A stretch of DNA of 32,423 nt. It comes from a bacterium. Lineage in GTDB: Bacteria > Vulcanimicrobiota > Xenobia > Xenobiales > JADMJV01. Positions 23,416-31,788 of the stretch are shown here, in pieces; the stretch's first letter is position 1; each line of letters starts with the position of its first letter. The position numbers and the translations under genes were made by a program. The stretch spans positions 1 to 32,423 of the forward strand of contig JASBRJ010000200.1 of assembly GCA_030149525.1 (NCBI GenBank), read 5' to 3'. The notes beneath the pieces are model-generated. The model had not been told where the DNA came from. It searched no databases and saw nothing but the letters and a program-made list of their open reading frames with translations.

Positions 23416-24288
23416 TTGACAGAACTAGCGCCAATGACCCTGGCAGACTCTTATACCGCGGCTCAAGCCATCACCAAGGAACGAGCCAAAAACTTTTACT
23501 ACGGAATTCGTCTCCTACCGAAAGAGAAAAGAGAGAGTCTGTGCGCTGTCTACGCCTTTTTTAGAGAGAGCGACGACCTCTCCGACGACGACGCAATCGA
23601 CAATAAAGCCGAGCGACTGTCCCGCTGGCGGGATCTGGTGCGACAACGTCCGACCCATTTCGAAGAGGGCTCCATCCTGCCCGCTTTCTACGACTCTTTA
23701 GACAAGTATCAAATACCTTCCCGATACTTTGAGGAGCTGCTGGACGGAACCACATCCGATCTCACAGTGACGCGTTACCAGACTTTTGACGACCTCTACG
23801 GATACTGCTATAAGGTCGCCTCCACCGTGGGGCTCGTCTGTCTTCATGTCTTCGGATTCGACGGGAGTCAAGAGGCCCTTGAGCAGGCCGAGGCTCGTGG
23901 AATCGCTTTCCAATTGACCAACATTCTGCGCGACGTGAAAGAGGATGGAGAGCGGGGGCGCATCTATCTCCCGCTAGAAGATCTCGAGCGATTCAGCCTA
24001 AGTGAACAAGATTTTCTGGAAGGCCGTACCTCGGAAAGTCTCAGCGATTTCCTGAGTTTCCAAATCGAAAGAGCGAAGCAGTACTACCTCAAATCCGCGC
24101 CGCTCTCAAAACGGGTCGACGCCGAGAGCCGCCCTTCACTCGATGCCATGACCGACATCTACCGCACCCTTCTGGACAAGGTGGAAAAGATGGGGCTCCG
24201 GGTCTTCCAAGAGCGAGCCTCCCTGACAAAGTTCGAGAAACTCGCTCTAGCTGGAAAGACCGCCATTTCCACTATGCGGGGTTCTTAA
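23416..24288 (+). CDS. hpnD: Squalene/phytoene synthase-family protein, HpnD-like
   Basis: About 290 residues. The trans-isoprenyl head-to-head synthase motifs are RESDDLSDD near 50-58 and [18 protein letters not shown] near 169-186. Family members [10 protein letters not shown] near 26 support HpnD rather than HpnC. HpnD condenses two farnesyl diphosphates to presqualene diphosphate; HpnC and HpnE, which finish squalene, are not seen here. TTG at 23416 lies about 11 bases after AAGGAA; ATG at 23434 is the alternative. It is separated from the other hopanoid genes by rpsU and regulators. Carotenoid (phytoene) synthesis cannot be fully excluded from sequence alone. Confidence 0.85.
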   Translation: MTELAPMTLADSYTAAQAITKERAKNFYYGIRLLPKEKRESLCAVYAFFRESDDLSDDDAIDNKAERLSRWRDLVRQRPTHFEEGSILPAFYDSLDKYQIPSRYFEELLDGTTSDLTVTRYQTFDDLYGYCYKVASTVGLVCLHVFGFDGSQEALEQAEARGIAFQLTNILRDVKEDGERGRIYLPLEDLERFSLSEQDFLEGRTSESLSDFLSFQIERAKQYYLKSAPLSKRVDAESRPSLDAMTDIYRTLLDKVEKMGLRVFQERASLTKFEKLALAGKTAISTMRGS

Positions 24289-24868
24289 GAGTTGCCTCAA
24301 GGAATCTGGCATACTTGGTCTTGCTACTGACTTCAGGTTCTATGCCGACCCCTCTGAGCCAGTCCAAGAGAGCTTCTCGCTGAACCTTGAACGGCTGACA
24401 ATCGTCGACCTCGATCTCAAGTTCGCAGAAGACTTTGCCTCCGGGCAACTCACAGCGATCCACCTCCCAAGCCTCACCCACCGCCACCGGCGGCCGGAAA
24501 ACTGTCCGCAGAGTGCGAGACTCACCTTGAACCTTGAGCGGCTCGACAGAGATCTCTTGGCGAAAGATCTGGAACGGACGGTATCTCTCCCAATCTCGAG
24601 GCTCTTCCGAGTCGACCGACGCGTTGTACTCAGTTGAGTCGAACAGTCCGGGCTCAATCTCTCGACCGATCTTGAGGGTCAACTCTTTTTTCTCTCCTTC
24701 AAGTCGCAATCTCAAGACCCAATCCCGCCGTTCCACCGGTCGAGCAGGTACGAAATAGCGATTGATAAGACTTCGAGAGCGCAGAGGAGGCCCTAATTCC
24801 TTGACCAGGGCTCGATATTGGGACTCGGTGAGAAGAAATTTGAATTCTGTCTCCTGAGGGCCCCCCAT
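24272..24868 (-). CDS. CYTH-domain protein (CyaB/thiamine triphosphatase superfamily)
   Basis: 198 residues. Family motifs are ETEFKF at the start (ExExK-like), WVLRLRLE, LTLKIG, FCELEIEVDD and SSKTKYARFL, all lining the tunnel that binds triphosphates and divalent metal. CYTH proteins hydrolyse inorganic triphosphate or related compounds; some are adenylyl cyclases. Here no partner domain is fused. It ends 17 bases inside the convergent hpnD-like gene and starts 3 bases after the esterase gene, so the two form an operon. Confidence 0.88.
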   Translation of the reverse strand: MGGPQETEFKFLLTESQYRALVKELGPPLRSRSLINRYFVPARPVERRDWVLRLRLEGEKKELTLKIGREIEPGLFDSTEYNASVDSEEPRDWERYRPFQIFRQEISVEPLKVQGESRTLRTVFRPPVAVGEAWEVDRCELPGGKVFCELEIEVDDCQPFKVQREALLDWLRGVGIEPEVSSKTKYARFLEATLKNPA

Positions 24869-24871
24869 AGA

Positions 24872-25603
24872 CTAACCGAAATACTTCCTGAGATAGAGAT
24901 TCATCTGCTTGTACCACCAGGGCCAATCGTGGGCGACATCGTGACCCCAGAGGTCGAGTGTATGCTGAAAACCCAACGAGTTTAAAAAGGAAGAGAAGTC
25001 GGTGGTCCAGTGCACGCGCTCCCAAGCTCCCTGTCCGCAGATGAGGGTCAGGTTCACCTTGTTTACCTCGGCCCAGCGATCCGTTCCCACCAAATTAGGC
25101 AGATAGTGAACAGGACTATTCTGATAGCAATTATCGTCGAAAGAGTCTCCGAAGTAGTGCGAGATATCGTAGACTCCCGACAGACCAAATCCATGACTGA
25201 AAATGTCGGGATGCTTCAAGACAGTATTGACGGCGTGGTAGGCTCCGAAAGACGCTCCCATCGCCCCCATAGGGATGCGACCGTTACAATCTTCGTAGAC
25301 TGCGGCTGCCAGTTCGTGAGCGATGTAATTGTCGTAAGCTTGATGGCGGCGAGCAGCCTCGGTCACACTGACATGGCGGTTGCTCCAACTCTCGGAGTTG
25401 ATACTGTCGGTAGTGATGATCTTCACCACTCCCTCCTCGATCAGTCCCTGTAGAGCACCGATCATACCCTGTCGCTCAAACTCCTCGAAGTTCTCTGCCG
25501 CTGTAGGGAAACATAGAAGAGGAAACCCGTAGTGGCCGTAGATAGCCACCGGCATGGCCCGGCCAAGAAACCGGCTCGGAAGTTGAAACTTTCTTACTTT
25601 CAT
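24872..25603 (-). CDS. Esterase family protein (alpha/beta hydrolase)
   Basis: 243 residues. Nucleophile S118 in GASFGAYHA, an acidic residue near 153-157 or later, and a base His in WGHDVAHDW (H221 or H225). The layout matches small putative esterases of the PF00756 type (related to esterase D and mycolyltransferases). No signal peptide, so probably cytoplasmic. It is the upstream gene of a two-gene operon with the CYTH protein and diverges from the TraB-like gene. The substrate is unknown. Confidence 0.87.
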   Translation of the reverse strand: MKVRKFQLPSRFLGRAMPVAIYGHYGFPLLCFPTAAENFEEFERQGMIGALQGLIEEGVVKIITTDSINSESWSNRHVSVTEAARRHQAYDNYIAHELAAAVYEDCNGRIPMGAMGASFGAYHAVNTVLKHPDIFSHGFGLSGVYDISHYFGDSFDDNCYQNSPVHYLPNLVGTDRWAEVNKVNLTLICGQGAWERVHWTTDFSSFLNSLGFQHTLDLWGHDVAHDWPWWYKQMNLYLRKYFG

Positions 25604-25731
25604 GGCGGCCGCTTTCTCTAGCAGCTCGAAATCTACTGCTCAAACAGGTGAATTCCACCGCGACAAAACCGACCGCAGTGAGTTTGAAGGGAAGTCACCC
25701 GGGGCAAGTGGTGATGCGAGGGTTTATAAGC

Positions 25732-26907
25732 ATGGACAAATCGGAATTACCGGAAAATGTGCATCTCATCGAGCAAGATGGGCGAGAGATTTATCTTGTC
25801 GGCACAGCGCACGTATCGGCCAAGAGTGCCGAGCTCGTTGAGTCTGTGGTGCGAGAAATCAAGCCGGACTCGGTGGCTGTCGAACTTTGTCCCGGTAGAT
25901 ATCGTGCTCTGAAAAACCCGGACGAGTGGAAGAATACGGATATCCTTCAGGTGGTCAAACAGGGGAAGACGTATCTATTGCTCGCTCAACTCTTGCTCTC
26001 CGGCTTCCAGAAAAAAATCGGTCAAAAACTTGGTGTTAAGCCGGGCCTTGAAATGCTAAAGGCCGTCGAAGTCGCCGAAGAGCTGGGAGCAGAGACCGTC
26101 TTGGCCGACCGAGAAGTGTCCATAACCCTCAAGCGAACCTGGGGAGGACTGGGCTTCTGGGGCGGCATGAAGATGCTCGTCACTCTCCTTGCCGACGGCT
26201 TCGGCGGCAGTGAAGAACTCGACGAAGAAGAGATCGAGCGCCTCAAAACCGCCGATGTGCTGGAAGAGGCCATGCAAGACTTCGCCAAGGCACTCCCAAC
26301 CGTTCGGGAAAGCCTCATCGACGAACGAGATAAGTACCTGGCCAGCAAGATTAAGTCCGCCCCCGGAGACCGGGTCGTCGCGGTTGTGGGCGCAGGCCAC
26401 GTTCCGGGGATCACCAAATACATCCACGACCAGATCGATCTCGCCCCTCTGGAGACCGTACCACCGCCCTCCATCTGGGCAAAAGTCATCGGCTGGGGTG
26501 TGCCGCTGCTCATCATCGGACTTATCATCTACGGAGCCTTCACAGCCGGTAGCGATGTGGGGACTCAAATGGTGTTTGATTGGATCTGGGTCAATGCCGT
26601 CTTCGGAGGCCTGGGAACTCTGCTTGCCGCAGCTCATCCTCTCACCATCCTCGTTTCCTTTGTGGTGAGCCCCATCACCAGTGCCAATCCCGCCATCGCT
26701 GCGGGTTGGGTAGCCGGTCTGGTAGAAGCCTCCATCCGGAAACCCCGAGTAGAAGATTTCGAGAGCCTCTCGGGAGAGCCCCTGACACTCCGACTTGTTT
26801 ACAAGAACAGGGTGACTCGCGTCCTCCTGGTTGTCATCCTCACCAATCTCCTGGGTGGGCTGGGCACATTCTTGTCAGGTGGACTTATCGCCAGTCGATT
26901 GGCTTGA
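25732..26907 (+). CDS. TraB/PrgY-family membrane protein
   Basis: About 391 residues from the ATG at 25732. N-terminal TraB/GumN-like domain: EIYLVGTAHVSAKSAELV with the GTxH motif, VAVELCPGRY, and VVAVVGAGHVPGI, the paired motifs that suggest a metal-dependent peptidase-like fold. Four or five membrane spans fill residues 260-391. PrgY proteins are known to inhibit pheromone activity in enterococci, but most bacterial homologues have no known role. Start choices: GTG at 25648 (long, random-looking N terminus) or ATG 25732 after GAGGG; I prefer the latter because the domain begins nearby. Confidence 0.85.
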   Translation: MDKSELPENVHLIEQDGREIYLVGTAHVSAKSAELVESVVREIKPDSVAVELCPGRYRALKNPDEWKNTDILQVVKQGKTYLLLAQLLLSGFQKKIGQKLGVKPGLEMLKAVEVAEELGAETVLADREVSITLKRTWGGLGFWGGMKMLVTLLADGFGGSEELDEEEIERLKTADVLEEAMQDFAKALPTVRESLIDERDKYLASKIKSAPGDRVVAVVGAGHVPGITKYIHDQIDLAPLETVPPPSIWAKVIGWGVPLLIIGLIIYGAFTAGSDVGTQMVFDWIWVNAVFGGLGTLLAAAHPLTILVSFVVSPITSANPAIAAGWVAGLVEASIRKPRVEDFESLSGEPLTLRLVYKNRVTRVLLVVILTNLLGGLGTFLSGGLIASRLA

Positions 26908-26912
26908 GGCTC

Positions 26913-27584
26913 GTGACTCCCGACGACTCTTTCGATCCGTTCCAAGAGCTTCAGCTCTCCCCGAACGCCGAACCGGAGCTCATCAAGGCGGCCTTTAAGG
27001 CTCTGGCCAAAAAGTATCATCCGGACAGATTCACCGATCCGGCAAAGAAAGCCGAAGCGGAACGCAAAATGGCTCGAATCAACGAGGCTCAGCGGATGAT
27101 CGCCGACGGCTATCGTCCACCCTCTTCGGAGCCGGCTCCTCCTTCTCCCACGGTGTCCGCACAGGAGACACCTCCCGTTGCCTCTCGGCCTGTGCCTTCG
27201 TCACCCTCTCAGAGTAAAAAACCCGAGCCGGCTTTCTCCGTGGCCTCTTTCGCCCTGCTCTCGGTCACGCTTGTGATTATCCTCACCCTTCTTCCCGGTC
27301 TTTTGGGAGGGGATCACCTTGAGAAAGCTCTAGAACTGGAAAAGAAAGGGCTGATCAAAGAATCCCTCGCCGAACTCAATCAGGCGGTAACCGACTCCCC
27401 CCACAACCGAGAACTCTATCGGCACCGAGCGCGTTTGTGGGAAAAATTAGGTCATCCGGATCGAGCCGCAGTCGATCGACAAAATGCCGAGACCCCTACC
27501 CTGGATTTAGAACCTGACCAGGTACCGGACCCTGAAGTTGAGAACTCGCCAACCCATGTTCCACGAACTGAACGTCGTAACTAA
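26913..27584 (+). CDS. Membrane protein with J-domain and TPR-like region
   Basis: 223 residues. Residues 8-62 form a J domain (DPFQELQLSP then KYHPDRF with the H36-P-D motif needed to stimulate DnaK). A Pro-rich linker (about 70-110) leads to a membrane span (FALLSVTLVIILTLLPGLLG), then one or two TPR-like helices (EKALELEKKGLIKESLAELNQAV and ELYRHRARLWEKLGH). It probably recruits DnaK to the membrane face. GTG start after the TraB stop; a TTG at 26904 overlapping that stop is an alternative. Co-transcribed with the TraB gene (5 bases apart). Confidence 0.78.
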   Translation: MTPDDSFDPFQELQLSPNAEPELIKAAFKALAKKYHPDRFTDPAKKAEAERKMARINEAQRMIADGYRPPSSEPAPPSPTVSAQETPPVASRPVPSSPSQSKKPEPAFSVASFALLSVTLVIILTLLPGLLGGDHLEKALELEKKGLIKESLAELNQAVTDSPHNRELYRHRARLWEKLGHPDRAAVDRQNAETPTLDLEPDQVPDPEVENSPTHVPRTERRN

Positions 27585-28374
27585 AGAGATCACCATCAAC
27601 TCCACACCGAGCAAGATCTTCCAGGCCTGGTCGGACCCGGACCATATCGCCCGTTGGTTCACCGATGCGGTTTCCGGCTGGCCCGGAGTGGGCAGCACCC
27701 TCACCTTCACCTGGAAAAACTTCGGTTTCTCGGTTGAATACAAGTTGGCGGAAATGCGACCGGACACGAAGCTTGTCTACAAAACCAGACTGCCCGGGGT
27801 GGGAACCCAGGTTCTCACTGTCGTGCTGGCGCGAAGAGCGCCCAAAACCATCGTCACGCTGAGTGAGTCTGGGCCGGAAAACCACAAGTCCGACCCCAAG
27901 GAGAGCGGTGTAGACTCGGGATGGGAAATGAGCCTCAGCTTGCTCAAGTACTATGTGGAAAAGCAGTTCGGTCGAAATCGCGAAACCTTCTTCGCGATGC
28001 TCCCGGCCCACTTCGAATTCCCCGTCCTAAGAAACCTTTTCACCACCGCCGAAGGCCTCAATAGCTGGGTCAACCTGGAGAGCGACCCGCCGCAAAAGGT
28101 GGGTGACAGCATCAAACTTCATCTCGATGACGGAAGTTTCATCTCAGGAACAGTCCTTGCCTTGACTCATCATGAGATGAGTCTGAGTTGGGATGAAATC
28201 GACGGCTATCTGGAACTGAAGTCATTCCCTACCGGTGGAGGCAACAAAGGCCTTTGCTTGAGGGGCGGCACCTTCAACCCCGGCTCCCACAACATCGATG
28301 AGATCGAAGCCAAGATAAAGGATCTCTTGGTCAAACTCTTCGCCGCTCTCACCACCGCACAGCAAGAGGCTTAG
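27556..28374 (+). CDS. Tandem SRPBCC (AHSA1/START-like) protein
   Basis: 272 residues. First half: ITINSTPSKIFQAWSDPDHIARWFTDAVSGWPGVG, an AHSA1-type helix-grip opening. The second half has a similar pattern: FEFPVLRNLFTTAEGLNSWVN and VGDSIKLHLDDG, then MSLSWDE, so two SRPBCC units. The fold binds small hydrophobic ligands; the ligand here is unknown. ATG at 27556 overlaps the end of the J-domain gene by 29 bases. The translated neighbours suggest shared expression only. Confidence 0.82.
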   Translation: MFHELNVVTKEITINSTPSKIFQAWSDPDHIARWFTDAVSGWPGVGSTLTFTWKNFGFSVEYKLAEMRPDTKLVYKTRLPGVGTQVLTVVLARRAPKTIVTLSESGPENHKSDPKESGVDSGWEMSLSLLKYYVEKQFGRNRETFFAMLPAHFEFPVLRNLFTTAEGLNSWVNLESDPPQKVGDSIKLHLDDGSFISGTVLALTHHEMSLSWDEIDGYLELKSFPTGGGNKGLCLRGGTFNPGSHNIDEIEAKIKDLLVKLFAALTTAQQEA

Positions 28375-28381
28375 AACTTTC

Positions 28382-30058
28382 TTGCCAAACCAAGAGTCGA
28401 AAAAACGAAATGCTCTCGTTTTCGGCCTGGTCTTCATTGTGGCCGTGCTCACTCAAGCACTCACCTTCACCCTCATCCCCGACGGCCAGCTAAACGATGA
28501 CGCAGCCTATGTTCTCAGGGCCATGAAGCTGGCTTTCCCTCATCGCTTCGACTTTCTTCGCTCCGCCCCCACCGATTATCCATTTGGATGGCCTCTCGTT
28601 CTGGTGCCGTTCTATTGGCTCAGCGATCAGTTCTACACCATCGGTCGATTGGTTGCCGTCGTCCTGACGGGGCTCACCTCCATGCTGCTTTTCTCCATCT
28701 TCAAAGAGAAGACGAACTCGGGATGGACCGCCGCAGGAATAGTCCTTCTTTTCCTCCACTCCCCGCGGGTGATGATGCTCGGCTCAAGCCTGATGACCGA
28801 GCCGTTCTGCTACTTTCTTATCCTGCTGAGTGTTTTTCTTTTCTACCGAACCCGTTCCACCGAAGGCTTCCTCTTGCTGGGCCTTCTCGGAGCATGGTGT
28901 ATGGCCACTAGAATGGAGGGTCTGGCTCTGGTCCTAGCGATGTTAGTGTCGACCTGGCGGGTCAAAGGCCTTAAGTCTCCCTTCTTCGCTTACCTGGGGG
29001 GCTTTCTCACCACGACTCTTGCGCTCCGTCTCCTCCTGGCCGACGCCAACCAACAGAGCCGACTGTTTTCCGTGTTCAGCTTCTTCAAGGATAAGTCGAC
29101 CGGTGAACTTCTGGGCTACCCGTTCTTCTATCTCAAGCACAACTCGTTCCACGCTCTGGCCAGTGTCTTTGGAGAATTGCCGTCCCTTTTCGTTATCGTC
29201 CTTTTCCTTCTTCCGGCCGCAGGCGTACTCAGGCTCAAAGCCGGGCCCGCACGAGCGCTTTCCCAGGCAAGCAAGGATCCGCTCCTGCTCTGGATTTTTA
29301 TCTACCCGGCCATCATAGCCCCATGGCCCTACTTTACCTCGCGCTACTGGGCTCTCTGGACCGTGGTTGCTCTGTCCCTTGCCCTCACTGCCCTCCCGAT
29401 AAAAGCACGTACAGCAGCCTTGAGCCTACTACTGGTTCTCCAGATCCCATCGGCAGTCGAAAGCTACCGTCTGGGACCGATTTCCAGTCGATTTCAAAAA
29501 GAGATCTACCTACCGTTCTATCGCAGCCTGGGCCAAGCCCGTCGCGTCATGACGCTCCACTCCACACGGGTGGCGACCCTGTCTTTCGTGGCCACCGAAG
29601 AACCTCTCTGGCTCAAAGACTTCCAAAGTCTACCCATCGGCATGGCCTACAAAGAGTGCGACGTGATTGAGTGGGAGGTGAGTGACCGAAACATCAAGAC
29701 TTACACCGGAGAACAAGCCCGCCCATTTCCTCCTCAAGCTCTGGAAGGGCTCCGCCGGAGCCGCCTGTTTGAACCGTATCAGACCAGCCCGTTCGCGGAA
29801 GCGTTCCGGCTCACCGCCGACCCGCTGGCACTCAAGCAGGCCGGTAGCCTCTATTCTCAAGCCTTGCAATCCGACAACCTTCAAGAGAGAAAGCAGCTCC
29901 TCGAGCAAGCCTTGAACCTGGTCGACGATCTTCCGGAGACCCGCCGCACCTACGCCGAAACACTTCTCGCCCTCAATCCCGAGGACCCCAAGGGAATGGA
30001 GATATTGCAAGCTCTCTACGAGCAATATCCTTACCTGGAAGAGAGCCTTCAAAGATAG
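28382..30058 (+). CDS. GT39/ArnT-like membrane glycosyltransferase with TPR-like tail
   Basis: 558 residues. About ten membrane spans from residue 10 to 360. The first periplasmic loop has NDDAAYVLRAM, with the D-D pair typical of GT-C transferases that use lipid-phosphate sugars; the second loop MTEPFCYF also fits. The remainder (about 385-558) is soluble with TPR-like helices at the end (AGSLYSQALQ, LLEQALNLVDDLPETRRTYAETL). TTG start; ribosome site weak. The role is probably transfer of a sugar to lipid or protein on the periplasmic face. Ends 118 bases before pilN, in an AT-rich gap. Confidence 0.8.
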   Translation: MPNQESKKRNALVFGLVFIVAVLTQALTFTLIPDGQLNDDAAYVLRAMKLAFPHRFDFLRSAPTDYPFGWPLVLVPFYWLSDQFYTIGRLVAVVLTGLTSMLLFSIFKEKTNSGWTAAGIVLLFLHSPRVMMLGSSLMTEPFCYFLILLSVFLFYRTRSTEGFLLLGLLGAWCMATRMEGLALVLAMLVSTWRVKGLKSPFFAYLGGFLTTTLALRLLLADANQQSRLFSVFSFFKDKSTGELLGYPFFYLKHNSFHALASVFGELPSLFVIVLFLLPAAGVLRLKAGPARALSQASKDPLLLWIFIYPAIIAPWPYFTSRYWALWTVVALSLALTALPIKARTAALSLLLVLQIPSAVESYRLGPISSRFQKEIYLPFYRSLGQARRVMTLHSTRVATLSFVATEEPLWLKDFQSLPIGMAYKECDVIEWEVSDRNIKTYTGEQARPFPPQALEGLRRSRLFEPYQTSPFAEAFRLTADPLALKQAGSLYSQALQSDNLQERKQLLEQALNLVDDLPETRRTYAETLLALNPEDPKGMEILQALYEQYPYLEESLQR

Positions 30059-30061
30059 GCC

Positions 30062-30083
30062 AAAAAAATTTCACATTTTTTTT
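30062..30083. other. A/T inverted repeat upstream of pilN
   Basis: AAAAAAAT and ATTTTTTT form an eight-base inverted repeat around TTCAC, directly after the glycosyltransferase stop. With no GC stem it is a poor terminator; a curved or UP-like element for pilN is possible. Confidence 0.3.
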
Positions 30084-30137
30084 AAAAAGCGGGAACAAAA
30101 TCAGGTAGCCCGCGTGTCCTATCTATGACAACGTATC

Positions 30138-30159
30138 GTTAGCGCGTTTTATCGCTAGC
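30138..30159 (+). promoter_or_regulatory. Hairpin in the pilN leader
   Basis: GTTAGCG and CGCTAGC can form a 7-bp stem (one G-T pair) with an 8-base loop, ending 16 bases before the pilN ATG and just ahead of its ribosome site (GGAGAG). It may influence translation or mark a binding site. Confidence 0.3.
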
Positions 30160-30175
30160 TTGAACGGAGAGAAGA

Positions 30176-30916
30176 ATGACCATTAAGGTAGACCTTCTTC
30201 CTACAGAGAAGAAGTCGTTTGGCATCGACCCGGCCATGATCGTAATGTTCTTATTGATCATCGGCGCCGCTGCAGCTATGTTGCTGTACAGCCAGAGTCT
30301 GAATAGCCAAATTGAAGAGCAAGAAGCTCGGATTGAGCAAATCAATCAAGAGATCAAACAGATTGAAACTAAACTTCCTCGCGTAGAGGAAATGAAGAAC
30401 CGTATCGTTAGCCTGAAGCGCGAAATCAAAATGATTAAGAGCTTGGTCCACGACCCTCTGCGCTATGCCAACCTCCTTCAGGAAGTTGCTATCCTGCTGC
30501 CTGAGAACGTGTTCCTGGACAGCCTTGCCATCGACCCTCGCGCTCGCCAGGTGAAGATTTCAGGTTCCGCCGCCGAAGTCGCCGGCCGACTCCCGTTGGC
30601 CACCGTAGCCCAGTTGATGCGTAACTTCAACGACTCGGCCTACTTCCGAAGCTCTACCCTGTCCTCCACTGCGGAGACCACCATTGAGCCTGCCGAAACT
30701 CGGGCCTTTAGCTTCACCCTCGACATCAATTATGATGAAGAGAAAGCGGCAACCGAACCTCCCACGGGAATGGGCCAGGGATCCGTACCGACCGAAGACC
30801 CCGAAAAGCTCCGCGCTGAACAGGGTGCAAGTGCCGAACCTACCGAAGAGGGCGAAAGCGCTCCGGTAGGAGAAGAAACTCCCGCACCTTCCGCCACGGA
30901 AGCTCCGGCGGAATAA
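30176..30916 (+). CDS. pilN: Type IV pilus alignment protein PilN
   Basis: 246 residues. Starts IKVDLLPTEKK, the PilN inner-face motif that binds PilM. One membrane span at about 20-40 (MIVMFLLIIGAAAAMLLY), a coiled coil at 43-90, and a small ferredoxin-like domain to about 185. The last 60 residues form an acidic Pro/Ala/Glu-rich tail (EEGESAPVGEETPAPSATEA), unusual for PilN. Together with PilO it spans the periplasm and links the cytoplasmic ring to the secretin. Neither pilM, pilP nor pilQ is next to it here. Confidence 0.87.
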   Translation: MTIKVDLLPTEKKSFGIDPAMIVMFLLIIGAAAAMLLYSQSLNSQIEEQEARIEQINQEIKQIETKLPRVEEMKNRIVSLKREIKMIKSLVHDPLRYANLLQEVAILLPENVFLDSLAIDPRARQVKISGSAAEVAGRLPLATVAQLMRNFNDSAYFRSSTLSSTAETTIEPAETRAFSFTLDINYDEEKAATEPPTGMGQGSVPTEDPEKLRAEQGASAEPTEEGESAPVGEETPAPSATEAPAE

Positions 30917-30937
30917 GGAAGGGGATAAAGTAGAGTT

Positions 30938-31603
30938 ATGAATACACCTATGAAAGTGGCTGTGGCCGTCGTCATCATCGCTCTGATGGGACTTGGCTTC
31001 TACGTAGTAGACTGGTCTGAAAAGCAGAAGAAGATCGTCGAACTGCAGGCACAATATCAGGAAAAAGAAGAGCAGAAAAAACGTCTTGAAGAAGACGTGG
31101 CCAAGCTCGAAGAGTACGAAAAAGAAGCTGAGAAGCTTGAGAAAGAACTGCTGAGCCTGGTACAGTCCAAGTTCACCCAGGAAGAGCCCGAACTCTTCGT
31201 GGCCAACTATATCGCTGAAATTGAGCGAATGGTAGTCGGTCAGCAGGAAGCCACCGGGGACTACGACTTCAAAATCACCTCCATCACTCCTAAAGGTCAG
31301 AAGATGAGCCAGGTGAACACCGCTGAAGGTGGTGGTGAAGGCGAAGCTGCTCCTGAGGCCGCCAGCGCGGCTGAAGAGTCCGAAACCCTGCAAGGTTTCC
31401 CGACCCGAGTGTTTGATATGACCATGACCGGTAAGTATCAGACCTTGGTAGACTTCCTCTACGAACTGGGCGCGCTGGAGCTTGACCGACTGGTGACCAT
31501 TAACCAGATCAGCTTGCAACCCGGCGAGTCGGAAGACGGTGGTAGCCCTGTCTTAACAGTGACTATCCCGATCACCGCCTATCTGCGACAAGGTTCAAAG
31601 TAG
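30938..31603 (+). CDS. pilO: Type IV pilus alignment protein PilO
   Basis: 221 residues. A span at about 6-24, then a charged coiled coil (KQKKIVELQAQYQEKEEQKK to EKLEKELLSLV), and a periplasmic domain ending FPTRVFDMTMTGKYQTLVDFLYELGALELDRLVTINQISLQP, typical of PilO. An inserted Gly/Glu/Ala-rich loop (about 128-148) interrupts the domain. It follows pilN by 21 bases and ends just before a strong terminator, so pilP is not in this operon. Pairing with PilN is strong evidence for both. Confidence 0.88.
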   Translation: MNTPMKVAVAVVIIALMGLGFYVVDWSEKQKKIVELQAQYQEKEEQKKRLEEDVAKLEEYEKEAEKLEKELLSLVQSKFTQEEPELFVANYIAEIERMVVGQQEATGDYDFKITSITPKGQKMSQVNTAEGGGEGEAAPEAASAAEESETLQGFPTRVFDMTMTGKYQTLVDFLYELGALELDRLVTINQISLQPGESEDGGSPVLTVTIPITAYLRQGSK

Positions 31604-31615
31604 CCTCGTAGCATC

Positions 31616-31647
31616 AAAAAAGCCCCTCATTCGTGAGGGGCTTTTTT
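31616..31647. terminator. Bidirectional rho-independent terminator after pilO
   Basis: AGCCCCTCA pairs perfectly with TGAGGGGCT around a UUCG loop, with A6 before and T6 after. It isolates rpsO from pilNO. Confidence 0.93.
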
Positions 31648-31661
31648 ATTTCTCGATGCTG

Positions 31662-31690
31662 TTTACAGGGAGTGCCAAAGGTGATAAGCT
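31662..31690 (+). promoter_or_regulatory. Candidate sigma70-type promoter for rpsO
   Basis: TTTACA, a 17-base spacer and TAAGCT, with TG one base before the -10 (extended). Lies just after the terminator. Start would be at about 31697, leaving a leader of about 90 bases. Confidence 0.55.
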
Positions 31691-31788
31691 TGGCCAGTTC
31701 TCACGCTGATGAGTCGGGGTACCCTCCATCCCACCCAACGGCTGAGAAGAGATAGAACCGGGTCTATGACCCGACGGAGGAATTATCG
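31691..31788 (+). promoter_or_regulatory. rpsO leader with competing pairings (possible S15 autoregulation)
   Basis: CGGGTC and GACCCG (31759-31773) make a hairpin just before the GGAGG ribosome site (31776-31780). The upstream GTCGGG (31713-31718) can pair with CCCGAC (31770-31775) instead, and CCTCC (31723-31727) is complementary to the ribosome site. Some combinations would form a pseudoknot. Several bacterial rpsO leaders bind S15 to repress their own translation; this sequence fits that idea, but it has not been folded or compared. Confidence 0.5.

Noticed and set aside
26580-26912. Upstream extension of the J-domain frame
   Set aside because: It lies in another frame of the TraB gene; the J domain starts after that gene's stop.
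30560-31519. Open minus-strand frame of 319 codons
   Set aside because: It is antisense to pilN and pilO; its runs of Phe and Leu come from the complement of Glu- and Lys-rich codons.
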